Positions 1-6,891 of a stretch of DNA of 9,470 bases are shown piece after piece. Each line of letters opens with the position of its first letter. Positions within the stretch are counted from its first letter, which is position 1. A program made the translations under genes and the position numbers. The notes under the pieces are model-generated. The model was not told the DNA's origin, did not search any database, and saw nothing but the letters and a program-made list of their open reading frames with translations. The DNA lies in the NCBI GenBank assembly GCA_966210725.1, contig CBIHLN010000097.1:1-9470 (forward strand). Direction: 5' to 3'. Source of the stretch: Lysobacter_C sp966210725. GTDB taxonomy: Bacteria; Pseudomonadota; Gammaproteobacteria; Xanthomonadales; Xanthomonadaceae.

Positions 1-218
1 GTGGAGGCCGACTTGCGCCAGCGCGCCACGCGGCCGTCCAGCGCATCGAAGATGAAGGCGAGCGGGATCAGCGCCATGCCGATCAGCAGGTCACGCACCC
101 CGCCCTCCTGCAGGAAGCGCATGGCCGCAAAGATGGCCCCGGTCCCGCAGAACGCATTGGCGAGGGTGAACCAGTCGGCGAGGTGGAACTCGCGGAGCAT
201 CGTGAAGTGACGCGGCAT
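1..218 (-). CDS. pssA: CDP-alcohol phosphatidyltransferase, probably phosphatidylserine synthase (partial, 3' end outside window)
   Basis: The minus strand encodes 72 residues from an ATG at 218 to the left edge with no stop. The N-terminus has a hydrophobic segment (about residues 13-33, LADWFTLANAFCGTGAIF), a second one (about 43-57), and then the first half of the CDP-alcohol phosphatidyltransferase signature, D58-x2-D61-G62-x2-A65-R66. The remaining aspartates of that signature would lie outside the window. Family enzymes displace CMP from a CDP-activated lipid using these metal-binding aspartates in the inner membrane. The LADWFTLANAFCG-type opening resembles membrane-type (PssA-like) phosphatidylserine synthases, which join CDP-diacylglycerol and serine. 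Phosphatidylglycerophosphate synthase or another family member is possible. The ATG at 218 is preferred over the internal ATG at 200 because GGAG lies 6 nt upstream. It is separated from the hydrolase upstream by a hairpin and looks functionally unrelated to the rest of the window. Confidence 0.8.
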   Translation of the reverse strand, partial: MPRHFTMLREFHLADWFTLANAFCGTGAIFAAMRFLQEGGVRDLLIGMALIPLAFIFDALDGRVARWRKSAS

Positions 219-263
219 GGGGTGCTCCGTGCTGAGTATCGTGGATCGAGGCCCCGCAGCGTG

Positions 264-287
264 CCAAAGCCCGCGTGAAGCGGGCAA
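264..287 (-). terminator. Likely intrinsic terminator of the hydrolase gene
   Basis: Read on the minus strand just past the hydrolase stop, GCCCGC (285-280) and GCGGGC (274-269) form a perfect 6-bp stem with a TTCAC loop, followed by TTTGG. The U-run is short, so termination may be partial. It lies between the hydrolase and the pssA-like gene, which point the same way, and would uncouple them. Confidence 0.5.
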
Positions 288-304
288 GTGGACGCGGCGG
301 AGCG

Positions 305-2185
305 TCAGCGTGGAATCGCGAGGTCGTCCGCCCCCAGCGCCTGTCCCGCCGCGCGTGGCGTGGCCTGGATGACCGCGTCGGCGGGCAGCGGGCCGGCGCC
401 GTCCAGGTGTGCCTGTACCCGGTCCAGCGCGGCATACACGTACGGCAGCAGCGGCACGTAGCGCGCGCCGTAGTCCGGCAACGCCAGGAACGCGTCGAAG
501 TGCTGCGCCGGGCCGACCTGCCAGAAGCGCACGTCGCGCCCCGCCTGCCGGGCCATTGCCACGTACGGGGCGCTCGACAGGACCATCGGGATCAGGCCGT
601 CGTCGCGGCCGTGCACCACCACCACCGGCAACCCCTCACGGGGCGGCGCGGCGCGCAGGGCATCGATGCCCGCACGCACGCGCAACGCATCCTCGCCATC
701 GCCGGTCGCGAGCTGGCGCAGGCACATCAAGCCGGGGAATGTCGGATCCGCCGCGTTCGCATCGGGTCCGGCCATCAGCGTGTCGACGATCCCCACGCCG
801 GCACCCGGCGGGACGCCGCTGCCGTCGGCCCACCACGCGGCACGCTCCTGCGCCGTCGCCACGCGCGGAGCCATGCCCTCGTCCAACGCGGAAAACCCGT
901 AGCCGCACGCATGCGCGCCGACACCGAAGCGCCCGTAGGCGGATGCATAGGTCACCGCCACCGCGCGCCACAGGTCGAAGCCGACCGACAGCGCGCCGGC
1001 ACGCAGCGCACCGTCGGTCCAGCCGGTCTCGCGCAGCTGCGCCAGTGCCGACGTGGCCTGCGCGGCGGTGTCGTCCCCGTCGACCAGACCCGCCGCCTTG
1101 AGGCTGGCGCATCGTGCCGTCCACTGCGGCACCGCCTGCGCCGCAAGCGGCGGCTGCGGCAACGGCGCCAACGAGGCGTCGAGCAATGCGCATGGCATCA
1201 GCAGCGCGGCCTGCGTGGCGTAGTCGTACAGGCCGGTGCCGCCGGTATGGATGCTGGGTTCGCCGGCGACCACGGCATCGAGCCAGTCGCCGTCGAGCTC
1301 CGCCGCGCGCAGCGCCGCGCCACCGCCGTTGGAGATGCCCACGGCAATGACACGTGTGTTGTCGAAAGTGAAAGGCGCCGCCTGCGGCACCGCATCGTCG
1401 AGCGCCCGCAGCGCGAACTGCGCGGCCTGCCGGACATGCCGGCCCCAGTCCGCTTCCGGGTTGTCGCCGGAGTGCGCGTGCTTGACCGCCACGCCGCGCA
1501 CGCCGGCGCCACCGGCTGGCGCATCCGGCGCAAAGGCGAGGCCGCCGTCCGCCGCCGGTGCGATTCGGCCATCGACCGCGACGCCCTGCCCCGCGTCCAG
1601 GTCGAAGTAATCCGTTCCCGCGCCCTTGTCGGTGTACGCCACCGCGCAGCCCTTCGGCAGGCCCCACGCACCGGCCACCGCGATGGCACCATGCACGCCG
1701 CGCGAGCCGGATGACGCCGTCACCACCACGCAGCGGCGTTCGCGGTCGAACGCATCGGGCACCTGCACCAGCACGCGGTGCGGATGGCGGGCACCCTCGA
1801 ACTTCGCCAGCGCGGTGAACTCGCGCCCCGGCACGTCGGCCACGCTGCCATAGACCGATCCATAACCGCCCCCGGCGGACAGGTCGGCGATGCCGCGCCA
1901 GTTGCTCCAGATCGCGCGCCGACGCAGTTCCACCGGAGTGGGCGCCGCCGGGTCGGCGAACGCGGGTGGCGCCATGGCCTGCAGGCCGGCCAGTCCGAGC
2001 CCCGCCGTCAGCAGGTCGTCACCGTCGCGGTGCGTGGTCGCCTGCAGTCGCTCGAAGTCGGGCACGGGCTCGGGTCCGGTGGGAGCCAGGCCGGCGCATC
2101 CCGGGAGGGCGAGCACGAGGCCTGACAGCAGTGCGGCGGCAAGCGCGGGCCGGAGCGCGCGCACGGTCGGGTGGGTGGTCGTCAT
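305..2185 (-). CDS. D-(-)-3-hydroxybutyrate oligomer hydrolase, predicted lipoprotein
   Basis: 626 residues, recognised as the 3HB-oligomer hydrolase family. These enzymes cleave dimers and short oligomers of 3-hydroxybutyrate, released by polyhydroxybutyrate depolymerases, to monomer. Recognition rests on family-like blocks: ASSGSRGVHGAIAVAGAWGL (about 157-176), GCAVAYTDKGAGTDYFDL (179-196) and VIAVGISNGGGAALRAAE (279-296). The last contains a GxSxG nucleophile elbow with S285. D528 in VVVVHGRDD and H562 in QHFDAF are the best candidates to complete a Ser-Asp-His triad. A hydrophobic signal (about residues 10-29) ends in LPGC, so C30 is a plausible lipidation site. A31 at +2 would not retain it in the inner membrane, which suggests an outer-membrane lipoprotein. 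By memory the length is somewhat below the roughly 690 residues common in the family. No good Shine-Dalgarno precedes the ATG; TAGGCT ends 6 nt before it, consistent with a leaderless mRNA. It is divergent from the LuxR-type regulator. Confidence 0.88.
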   Translation of the reverse strand: MTTTHPTVRALRPALAAALLSGLVLALPGCAGLAPTGPEPVPDFERLQATTHRDGDDLLTAGLGLAGLQAMAPPAFADPAAPTPVELRRRAIWSNWRGIADLSAGGGYGSVYGSVADVPGREFTALAKFEGARHPHRVLVQVPDAFDRERRCVVVTASSGSRGVHGAIAVAGAWGLPKGCAVAYTDKGAGTDYFDLDAGQGVAVDGRIAPAADGGLAFAPDAPAGGAGVRGVAVKHAHSGDNPEADWGRHVRQAAQFALRALDDAVPQAAPFTFDNTRVIAVGISNGGGAALRAAELDGDWLDAVVAGEPSIHTGGTGLYDYATQAALLMPCALLDASLAPLPQPPLAAQAVPQWTARCASLKAAGLVDGDDTAAQATSALAQLRETGWTDGALRAGALSVGFDLWRAVAVTYASAYGRFGVGAHACGYGFSALDEGMAPRVATAQERAAWWADGSGVPPGAGVGIVDTLMAGPDANAADPTFPGLMCLRQLATGDGEDALRVRAGIDALRAAPPREGLPVVVVHGRDDGLIPMVLSSAPYVAMARQAGRDVRFWQVGPAQHFDAFLALPDYGARYVPLLPYVYAALDRVQAHLDGAGPLPADAVIQATPRAAGQALGADDLAIPR

Positions 2186-2203
2186 CGCGGCAGCCTAGCA
2201 AGC
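2183..2203 (-). promoter_or_regulatory. Predicted leaderless promoter end of the hydrolase gene
   Basis: On the minus strand the sequence up to the start codon is GCTTGCTAGGCTGCCGCG followed by ATG (2185-2183). TAGGCT fits TANNNT, the reduced -10 pattern seen at leaderless promoters, and ends 6 nt before the ATG, so transcription would begin at or next to the A of the start codon. There is no recognisable -35 at the expected spacing, suggesting that activation is needed. The same sequence, 18 of 21 identical, precedes the divergent regulator gene. Confidence 0.5.
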
Positions 2204-2219
2204 CACTGCGCGCGACCCA

Positions 2220-2235
2220 TCGTACTTTCGTACCA
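2220..2235. promoter_or_regulatory. Candidate response-regulator (CrbR-type) binding site in the hydrolase/regulator spacer
   Basis: TCGTACTTTCGTACCA is an imperfect dyad with GTAC-N4-GTAC at its core, a size and symmetry suited to a LuxR-type dimer. The same pattern recurs at 9214-9229 between the TonB receptor and the permease. The site is 22 nt from the TAGGCT element of the hydrolase, which places its centre near -42 of that promoter, a position typical of activators that contact RNA polymerase. It is 34 nt from the TAGGCT of the regulator gene, which could allow autoregulation. Binding by the neighbouring regulator is inferred, not shown. Confidence 0.55.
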
Positions 2236-2263
2236 CGCCGGCACCGCGCGTGCCGGCCCGCGC

Positions 2264-2284
2264 GCTTGGTAGGCTGCCCGGATG
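2264..2284 (+). promoter_or_regulatory. Predicted leaderless promoter end of the regulator gene
   Basis: GCTTGGTAGGCTGCCCGG runs directly into the ATG at 2282. TAGGCT (2270-2275) ends 6 nt before the start codon, which would place the transcription start at about the A of ATG. No Shine-Dalgarno is evident. It mirrors the sequence in front of the divergent hydrolase gene with three mismatches in 21 nt. Confidence 0.5.
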
Positions 2285-2947
2285 CCCACGTTGCTGATCG
2301 CCGACGACCACCCGCTGTTCCGCACCGCGCTGCGCCATGCCGCGGTCGAAGCGGTGGCCGACACGGCGATCCAAGAGGCTTCCACGCTCGATGAGGTGCT
2401 CGCGGCACTGGAAGCCACGCCGGGCATCGACCTGGTGCTGCTGGACCTCCACATGCCCGGCAACCATGGCCTGGCCGGGCTGGCGGCGATCCGTGCGCAA
2501 CACCCCGGCGTCGCGGTGGTGGTGGTGTCGGCCAACGACGACCCGCGGGTGGTGCGACGCGCGCTCGACCACGGCGCCGCCGGCTACCTGCCCAAGAGCA
2601 CCGGCCTGGACGACCTGCGCGATGCCATCCGCGCGGTACTGGCGTGCGAGCAGTGGCTGCCGCCGCCGCTTCGCGCATCCGTGTCCAGGACGCAGAGCAG
2701 CCGCGCCGATGCCGACCTGGCCGCACGACTGGCGCGGCTGTCGCCGCAGCAGTTCCGCGTCCTGACACTGGTCGCGCAGGGCCTGCTCAACAAGCAGATC
2801 GCCGACCGCCTCGACGTCCAGGAGCGCACGGTGAAGGCGCACCTGTCGGCGATTTTCGAGCGCCTGGGCGTGCGCAACCGCACCCAGGCCGGCGTCGTGC
2901 TGCGCGAGCTCGAGCTCAGCGACCCGGCGCGGCAGATGGAAGGCTGA
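2282..2947 (+). CDS. crbR: LuxR/NarL-family response regulator, CrbR/ErdR-like
   Basis: 221 residues. The N-terminal receiver domain (about 1-115) has the acidic pair D8/D9 in LIADDHPLF, phosphoacceptor D55 in LVLLDLHMPG, S83 and the conserved K105 in GYLPKS. After a short linker, the C-terminal LuxR-type helix-turn-helix (about 151-215) reads LSPQQFRVLTLVAQGL, then NKQIADRL and ERTVKAHLSAIFERLGV, with all typical features intact. It is expected to be a cytoplasmic transcription factor activated by phosphorylation. It converges with a symporter-type hybrid kinase, the partner seen in CrbS/CrbR (MxtR/ErdR) systems, where the regulator activates acetyl-CoA synthetase and related short-chain carbon genes. 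Here it is divergent from a 3HB-oligomer hydrolase across a 96-bp spacer with a dyad that may be its own site. The family call is strong. The orthology to CrbR rests on context and general resemblance, so another NarL-type name is possible. Confidence 0.85.
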   Translation: MPTLLIADDHPLFRTALRHAAVEAVADTAIQEASTLDEVLAALEATPGIDLVLLDLHMPGNHGLAGLAAIRAQHPGVAVVVVSANDDPRVVRRALDHGAAGYLPKSTGLDDLRDAIRAVLACEQWLPPPLRASVSRTQSSRADADLAARLARLSPQQFRVLTLVAQGLLNKQIADRLDVQERTVKAHLSAIFERLGVRNRTQAGVVLRELELSDPARQMEG

Positions 2948-2998
2948 GCCGGTATCAGCTGCTGCGCAGCGCCGTCCCGTGCGCGACACCATGCCGTT

Positions 2999-3069
2999 GC
3001 AGGAGCGACGTGCGTCGCGACCCTCGCCGGCGCGTGTACTGACGCGGTCGCGACTTACGTCGCTCCTAC
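2999..3069. repeat. REP-like inverted pair, AGGAGCGACGT type
   Basis: The left arm at 2999-3022 (core AGGAGCGACGTGCGTCGCGA) and the right arm at 3046-3069 are reverse complements at 21 of 24 positions, with a 23-bp spacer. It lies in the convergent spacer between regulator and kinase. A diverged copy is found at 6733-6797. The arms can form a long hairpin in either transcript and might limit read-through between the converging genes, although no U-tract follows. Confidence 0.75.
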
Positions 3070-3084
3070 CAGAACTTTGCGCCC

Positions 3085-3158
3085 TGTAGGAGCGGCTTCA
3101 GCCGCGATCGGGCCGGGACGCGGGCGGATGACTCCGGTTCGCGGCTGAAGCGCTCCTT
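3085..3158. repeat. REP-like inverted pair, GTAGGAGCGGCTTCAGCCGCGA type
   Basis: The left arm at 3085-3107 begins TGTAGGAGCGGCTTCAGCCG. The right arm at 3138-3158 is its reverse complement except for a missing base in the CGGCTTC core and end differences. The left arm is identical over 23 nt to 6645-6667 on the other side of the kinase gene. This is the palindromic extragenic repeat class widespread in xanthomonads and pseudomonads, normally spread by REP-associated transposases; none is encoded here. Confidence 0.8.
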
Positions 3159-3177
3159 CAAGAGATAAAGCCGGGCG

Positions 3178-6100
3178 TCACCAGGCCGTCGCTTCACCGC
3201 GTGCCTCGCGTGCCGCCAGCAACCGGTCCAGCACCGACTTCAGCGCCAGCGGCTTGATCGGCTTGGGCAGCAGCGCATGCCCCGCCTCCAGCACATCGCC
3301 GCGCACCGTCGCGCCGCCGTCCGCGCTGACGATCAGCGTCGGGCGCGCGCCATGGTGCCGGGCAAGATCGCGCGCCATCGCCACGCCGGTGTCGCCTGCA
3401 TCGAGGTGGTAGTCGAACAGCCACAGCTCGGCCGGCGCCGTGGCCATCGACCGATCCGCATTTGCGCGGTTCGTAGCGGTCGACACCACGCAGCCCCAGC
3501 CCCGCAGCAGCCTGGCGACGGCGTCCAGTGCCGCGGGGTCGTTGTCGACGACCAGCACGCGTGTTCCGCCAAGGCCGCGCGGTGCGGCCATCGCCGAAAG
3601 CGTCGCGCGGCATTCGCGCTCCACCCGTGGCAGGTCGATGGCGAACACGGTGCCGACACCGACCCGGCTGCGCAGCGACACGGGCGCATCGAGCAACTGC
3701 GCCATGCGCTCGGCAATGGACAGGCCCAGCCCGAGGCCCTGCCCCGGCGCGTCCACGCCGCGGCGGAACTCCTCGAAGATCACCGCCTGCTGCGCCGGCG
3801 CAATGCCGGGCCCGGTGTCGTGCACCTCGACGCGCCACCGTCCATCCCGCCGGCGCACGCCCAGCAGCACGCGGCCCGACACCGTGTAGCGCACCGCGTT
3901 GGCCAGGAAGTTCTGCACCACACGGCGCAGCAGGTGCGGATCGCTGCGCGTCCAGCCCGCCGTCGGCACATGGTCCAGCCGCAGTCCGCGCGCGGCGGCG
4001 ATGGCGCCGAACTGCGCGGCCAGCGGCTCCAGCACGTCGGCCAGCGGGAACTCGCGCAGCTGCGGTTCCAGCGCGCCACCTTCCAGACGCGACATGTCGA
4101 GCAGGCCGGTCAGCAGGTCGCCGGTGGAGTCCAACGCGCCTTCGATCCGGTTGATCGATTCGCGCTGCGCGGGCTCGTGCAGTTGCTTGCCCAGCGCGTC
4201 GGTGAACAGCTGCGCGGCATGCAGCGGCTGCATCAGGTCGTGGCCGATGGCGGCGAGGAACCGGCCCTTGGCCTCGTTGGCACGCTCGGCCTCGCGCTTG
4301 GCGATCTCGAGGTCGGCGGTGCGCGTCTCCACCCGCTGCTCGAGCGTCTCGTTGGCCTCGATCAGCGCCGCCTCGGCGCGTCGGAACGCGGTCACGTCGG
4401 TAAACGTGGCGACGAAGCCACCGCCCGGCATCGGGTTACCGCGGATTTCGATGATGCTGCCGTCGGCGAGCACGCGCTCGGACAGGTGCGGGGTGCCCGC
4501 CTGCATGAAGGCCAGCCGGCGGTGCAGCGCGCGATCCAGCTCGCCGCCCACCGGGGCCGGCGCATGGGCAGGCGGCAGCCGCTGCAACGCCCATCGCGAC
4601 AGATCGGCGATCGGTCGTCCCACCTGCAACAGCGCTTCGGGGAACTCGAACAGTTCCGCATAGCGCCGGTTCCAGGCGACCAGCCGCAACTGCGCGTCGA
4701 CCACGCTGATGCCCTGGCTCATGTTCTGCAGCGCGGCCTCCAGCACGCGCTGGTTGAAGCGCAGGTCGGCAGACGCTTCGCCGACGATCTGAGCGACGGT
4801 GTCGAGGTCGCGCCCGGCTTCGCGCCGCGCGGCGTCCAGCAGCACGCGGGCCGATGCCGACCCCAGAACCGCCGCGAGCTCCCGTTCGATGCCCGCCTCC
4901 GCGCGCGCAGGCACCGGCCCCGTGGCGGGCGCGTCCTGCAGCAGTGCGGCCACCGATTCGCGCGGCAGGAACCGCAGCCCGGCATCGCGCAACGTCCGTG
5001 CATCCAGCCCCCGCCGCGCATGCCGTGGGAGATCGCGACGCCAGACCGACAGAAGCACGGTGACGGCGGTACCGACGAACAGGCTGGCGCCCACCGCGCG
5101 GCCGAGGCGGCTCCAGCCGGTCAGCCCGAACAGACCGTCCGGGGCCAGCCAGGCCAGCCCCATCGGGCCGGTGGTCTGCCAGTCCGGCGCCACGCCGCGC
5201 GCGGCCAGCACCATCGGTACCAGCAGCACCCAGGCCCAGGCCGAGAAGCCGGCCAGCACGCCGGCCACGGCGGCCCGCGGCGGGGTTTGCGGGCGCCATA
5301 CCGCGAACGCCAGTGCCGGCGTCAGCGTCGCCAGCGCCGAGAACGACACCGCGCCGACGTCGGCCAGCGCCTCGCTGCCCGCCACCAGCCGGCTGTACGC
5401 CCACGCCAGCAGCATGATCACCACGATGCCGGTGCGGCGCAGCGCCAGCACCGAGCCGCGCAGGTCGCTGCCGTCGTTGCGTGCCCATGCACCGCGCAAC
5501 AAGCCCGGCGCGAACCAGTGGTTGCCGATCATCAGGCTCAGGGTCAGCGTGCTGACCACCACCATGCCGGTGGCCGCGCTCAGGCCACCCAGGAACGCGA
5601 ACAGCGCCAGCCCCTCGAAGCCCTGCGACAGCGGCAGCGCCAGCACGTACAGGTCCGAGGGCACGCTGCCGCCCAGCAGCACGCTACCGGCCTTGGCCAG
5701 CGGCAGCACCGGCAGCGCGATCAGCACCAGGTACAGCGGAAACAGCCAGCGCGCGGTGCGCACGTGCGATTCGTCGCGGCACTCCACCACGGCCACGTGG
5801 AACTGGTGCGGCAGGATGAACATCGCCAGCGCACCCAGCAGCACCAGCGGCGCGAAGCCGCCAGCGGGCTCGGCCGCCAGCGGCGCGACAGGCGCCTCGG
5901 GCAGCGCGCCCAGCCCGAGCCAGACGAAGGCGCCGATCGCCAGCATCGCCGCCAGCTTGAACACCGACTCCATGGCCATCGCCAGCACCAGGCCGCGGTT
6001 GTGCTCGGCGGCCGACGCGCGGCGCGTGCCGAACAACATCGCGAACAGCGCCATCGCCAGCGCCACGTACAGCGCGCTGTCCTGCCAGACCGGGGCGACC

Positions 6101-6555
6101 GGCCCACCCGCATCGCGCGTGGTCAGCATCGCGAAACTCATCGCCACGGCCTTGAGCTGCAGCGCGATGTACGGAATCAGCCCGAGCGCTGCAACCAGCG
6201 TGACCGTCGCCGCCAGCCACGCGTCCTTGCCCAGCCGCGTGGCGATGAGGTCGGCCAGGGAGGTGGCGTTGGTCTCGCGCGCCAGCCGCACCAGCCGGAC
6301 CATGAATGCCACCGCCAGCGCATACAAGACGATGGCCCCCAGGAACGTCGGCGGCAGCGGCCAGCCGTAGCGCGCGGCCTGGGTGACCGTGCCGTAGAAC
6401 GTCCACGACGTGCAGTGGACCGCCAGCGACAGTGCATAGACGTGGTGCCAGTGGCGGGCGGCGGTCGCCGGATGGCGCTCGGCGTACAGCGCGGCCGCGA
6501 ACATCACCGCCAGCCAGGCGACGCTGGCCAACGCCACCGCGGTGAAGCTCAGCAT
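3178..6555 (-). CDS. crbS: Symporter-type hybrid sensor histidine kinase, CrbS/MxtR-like
   Basis: 1125 residues. Residues 1 to about 505 form a multi-spanning membrane region like sodium/solute symporters, including IPYIALQLKAVAMSFAML (127-144) and MFILPHQFHVAVVEC (245-259). A STAC-like linker (about 520-585) and a PAS domain (about 603-725, LQNMSQGISVVDAQLRLVAW) follow, then a coiled-coil stretch (about 725-765). The HisKA domain has H772 in FLAAIGHDLMQPLHA. The ATPase domain has N886 (NFLANAVRYT), D913 (DTGPGI) and the glycine-rich GLGLGLSIAE (940-949). A C-terminal receiver has D1004/D1006, phosphoacceptor D1048 (LWLFDYHL), S1077 and K1098. All catalytic residues appear present. CrbS homologues pass phosphate to a LuxR-type regulator such as the convergent gene, and control acetate-type metabolism; whether the symporter part transports or only senses is unsettled for the family. 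The start is supported by AGGGGA 3 nt or more before ATG. A terminator separates it from the TonB receptor upstream. Confidence 0.88.
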   Translation of the reverse strand: MLSFTAVALASVAWLAVMFAAALYAERHPATAARHWHHVYALSLAVHCTSWTFYGTVTQAARYGWPLPPTFLGAIVLYALAVAFMVRLVRLARETNATSLADLIATRLGKDAWLAATVTLVAALGLIPYIALQLKAVAMSFAMLTTRDAGGPVAPVWQDSALYVALAMALFAMLFGTRRASAAEHNRGLVLAMAMESVFKLAAMLAIGAFVWLGLGALPEAPVAPLAAEPAGGFAPLVLLGALAMFILPHQFHVAVVECRDESHVRTARWLFPLYLVLIALPVLPLAKAGSVLLGGSVPSDLYVLALPLSQGFEGLALFAFLGGLSAATGMVVVSTLTLSLMIGNHWFAPGLLRGAWARNDGSDLRGSVLALRRTGIVVIMLLAWAYSRLVAGSEALADVGAVSFSALATLTPALAFAVWRPQTPPRAAVAGVLAGFSAWAWVLLVPMVLAARGVAPDWQTTGPMGLAWLAPDGLFGLTGWSRLGRAVGASLFVGTAVTVLLSVWRRDLPRHARRGLDARTLRDAGLRFLPRESVAALLQDAPATGPVPARAEAGIERELAAVLGSASARVLLDAARREAGRDLDTVAQIVGEASADLRFNQRVLEAALQNMSQGISVVDAQLRLVAWNRRYAELFEFPEALLQVGRPIADLSRWALQRLPPAHAPAPVGGELDRALHRRLAFMQAGTPHLSERVLADGSIIEIRGNPMPGGGFVATFTDVTAFRRAEAALIEANETLEQRVETRTADLEIAKREAERANEAKGRFLAAIGHDLMQPLHAAQLFTDALGKQLHEPAQRESINRIEGALDSTGDLLTGLLDMSRLEGGALEPQLREFPLADVLEPLAAQFGAIAAARGLRLDHVPTAGWTRSDPHLLRRVVQNFLANAVRYTVSGRVLLGVRRRDGRWRVEVHDTGPGIAPAQQAVIFEEFRRGVDAPGQGLGLGLSIAERMAQLLDAPVSLRSRVGVGTVFAIDLPRVERECRATLSAMAAPRGLGGTRVLVVDNDPAALDAVARLLRGWGCVVSTATNRANADRSMATAPAELWLFDYHLDAGDTGVAMARDLARHHGARPTLIVSADGGATVRGDVLEAGHALLPKPIKPLALKSVLDRLLAAREARGEATAW

Positions 6556-6644
6556 CGTCCCCTGCCCGTGCGTGTCATCGAACGTCGCCCCCTGGCCTGC
6601 GGGGCATTATCGGGGCAAAGGTGGGGCATGGCGCCCCGGGCTTT

Positions 6645-6722
6645 TGTAGGAGCGGCTTCAGCCGCGAACCGGAACCGATGTGGGGACGTGGGCAACCGAT
6701 CGAGGCTGAAGCCGCTCCTACA
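6645..6722. repeat. REP-like inverted pair, GTAGGAGCGGCTTC type, upstream of the kinase gene
   Basis: The left arm begins at 6645 with TGTAGGAGCGGCTTCAGCCG and continues to about 6669. The right arm (6702-6722) is the reverse complement over its outer 19 nt. This pair lies in the 336-bp spacer 6556-6891, about 90 nt upstream of the kinase start codon, so it may sit within or just above the promoter region. A weak -10-like GATAAT is visible on the minus strand near 6606-6611, but no matching -35. Confidence 0.8.
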
Positions 6723-6732
6723 GGGGATGGGT

Positions 6733-6797
6733 GCACGTGCTTCGCGACCGGCGCTGGTCCGCGCGGTAACGGGGTCGCGACCCACGTCGCTCCTGCA
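6733..6797. repeat. Degenerate REP-like pair, AGGAGCGACGT type
   Basis: The right arm GGGTCGCGACCCACGTCGCT with CCTGCA (6772-6797) resembles the arm at 3046-3069. The left arm survives only in part as CACGTGCTTCGCGACC (6733-6748). This mirrors the two-type arrangement in the spacer at the other end of the kinase gene. Confidence 0.6.
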
Positions 6798-6825
6798 ACG
6801 AGCGCGGAGCGCGGCTTCGCGCCGG

Positions 6826-6870
6826 CAAAAACAAATACAGCGACGGCGGGACAAGCCCGCCGCCGCTGTC
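6826..6870 (-). terminator. Intrinsic terminator of the TonB receptor gene
   Basis: On the minus strand ACAGCGGCGGCGGG (6869-6856) pairs with CCCGCCGTCGCTGT (6850-6837) around a CTTGT loop, a 14-bp stem with one mismatch, followed by ATTTGTTTTTG (6836-6826). The U-rich tract makes this a convincing Rho-independent terminator, and it marks the receptor as a separate transcription unit from the kinase gene downstream. Confidence 0.9.
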
Positions 6871-6872
6871 CT

Positions 6873-6891
6873 CCGACCGCTTCGGGGTCGG
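6873..6891 (-). other. Small hairpin directly after the receptor stop codon
   Basis: CCGACC and GGTCGG at 6873-6878 and 6886-6891 form a 6-bp stem starting at the base after the receptor stop codon (6894-6892). It has no U-tract of its own and sits just before the strong terminator, where it could protect the 3' end or pause polymerase. Confidence 0.4.

Noticed and set aside
275..1714. A 479-codon plus-strand open frame antisense to the hydrolase gene
   Set aside because: It is an antisense shadow of the hydrolase with an Arg/Ala/Gly-rich composition and no recognisable domain or ribosome binding site. The minus-strand product carries a clear family signature and catalytic residues.
2948..3177. 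The palindromic repeats as a CRISPR array or a small RNA gene
   Set aside because: The repeats are inverted pairs of two different families with irregular spacers, not regularly spaced direct repeats, and no promoter or U-tract for an RNA gene is visible.
4799..6370. A 523-codon plus-strand open frame within the kinase gene
   Set aside because: It is rich in Ser, Ala, Arg and Thr, has no recognisable fold, and lies wholly opposite the symporter and PAS regions of the kinase, whose frame is unambiguous.
6556..6644. A promoter for the kinase gene in the GC-rich palindromic sequence just upstream
   Set aside because: A GATAAT-like hexamer is present on the minus strand, but no -35 lies at a suitable distance and no copy of the dyad found in the other two spacers is present, so I did not list it as a feature.
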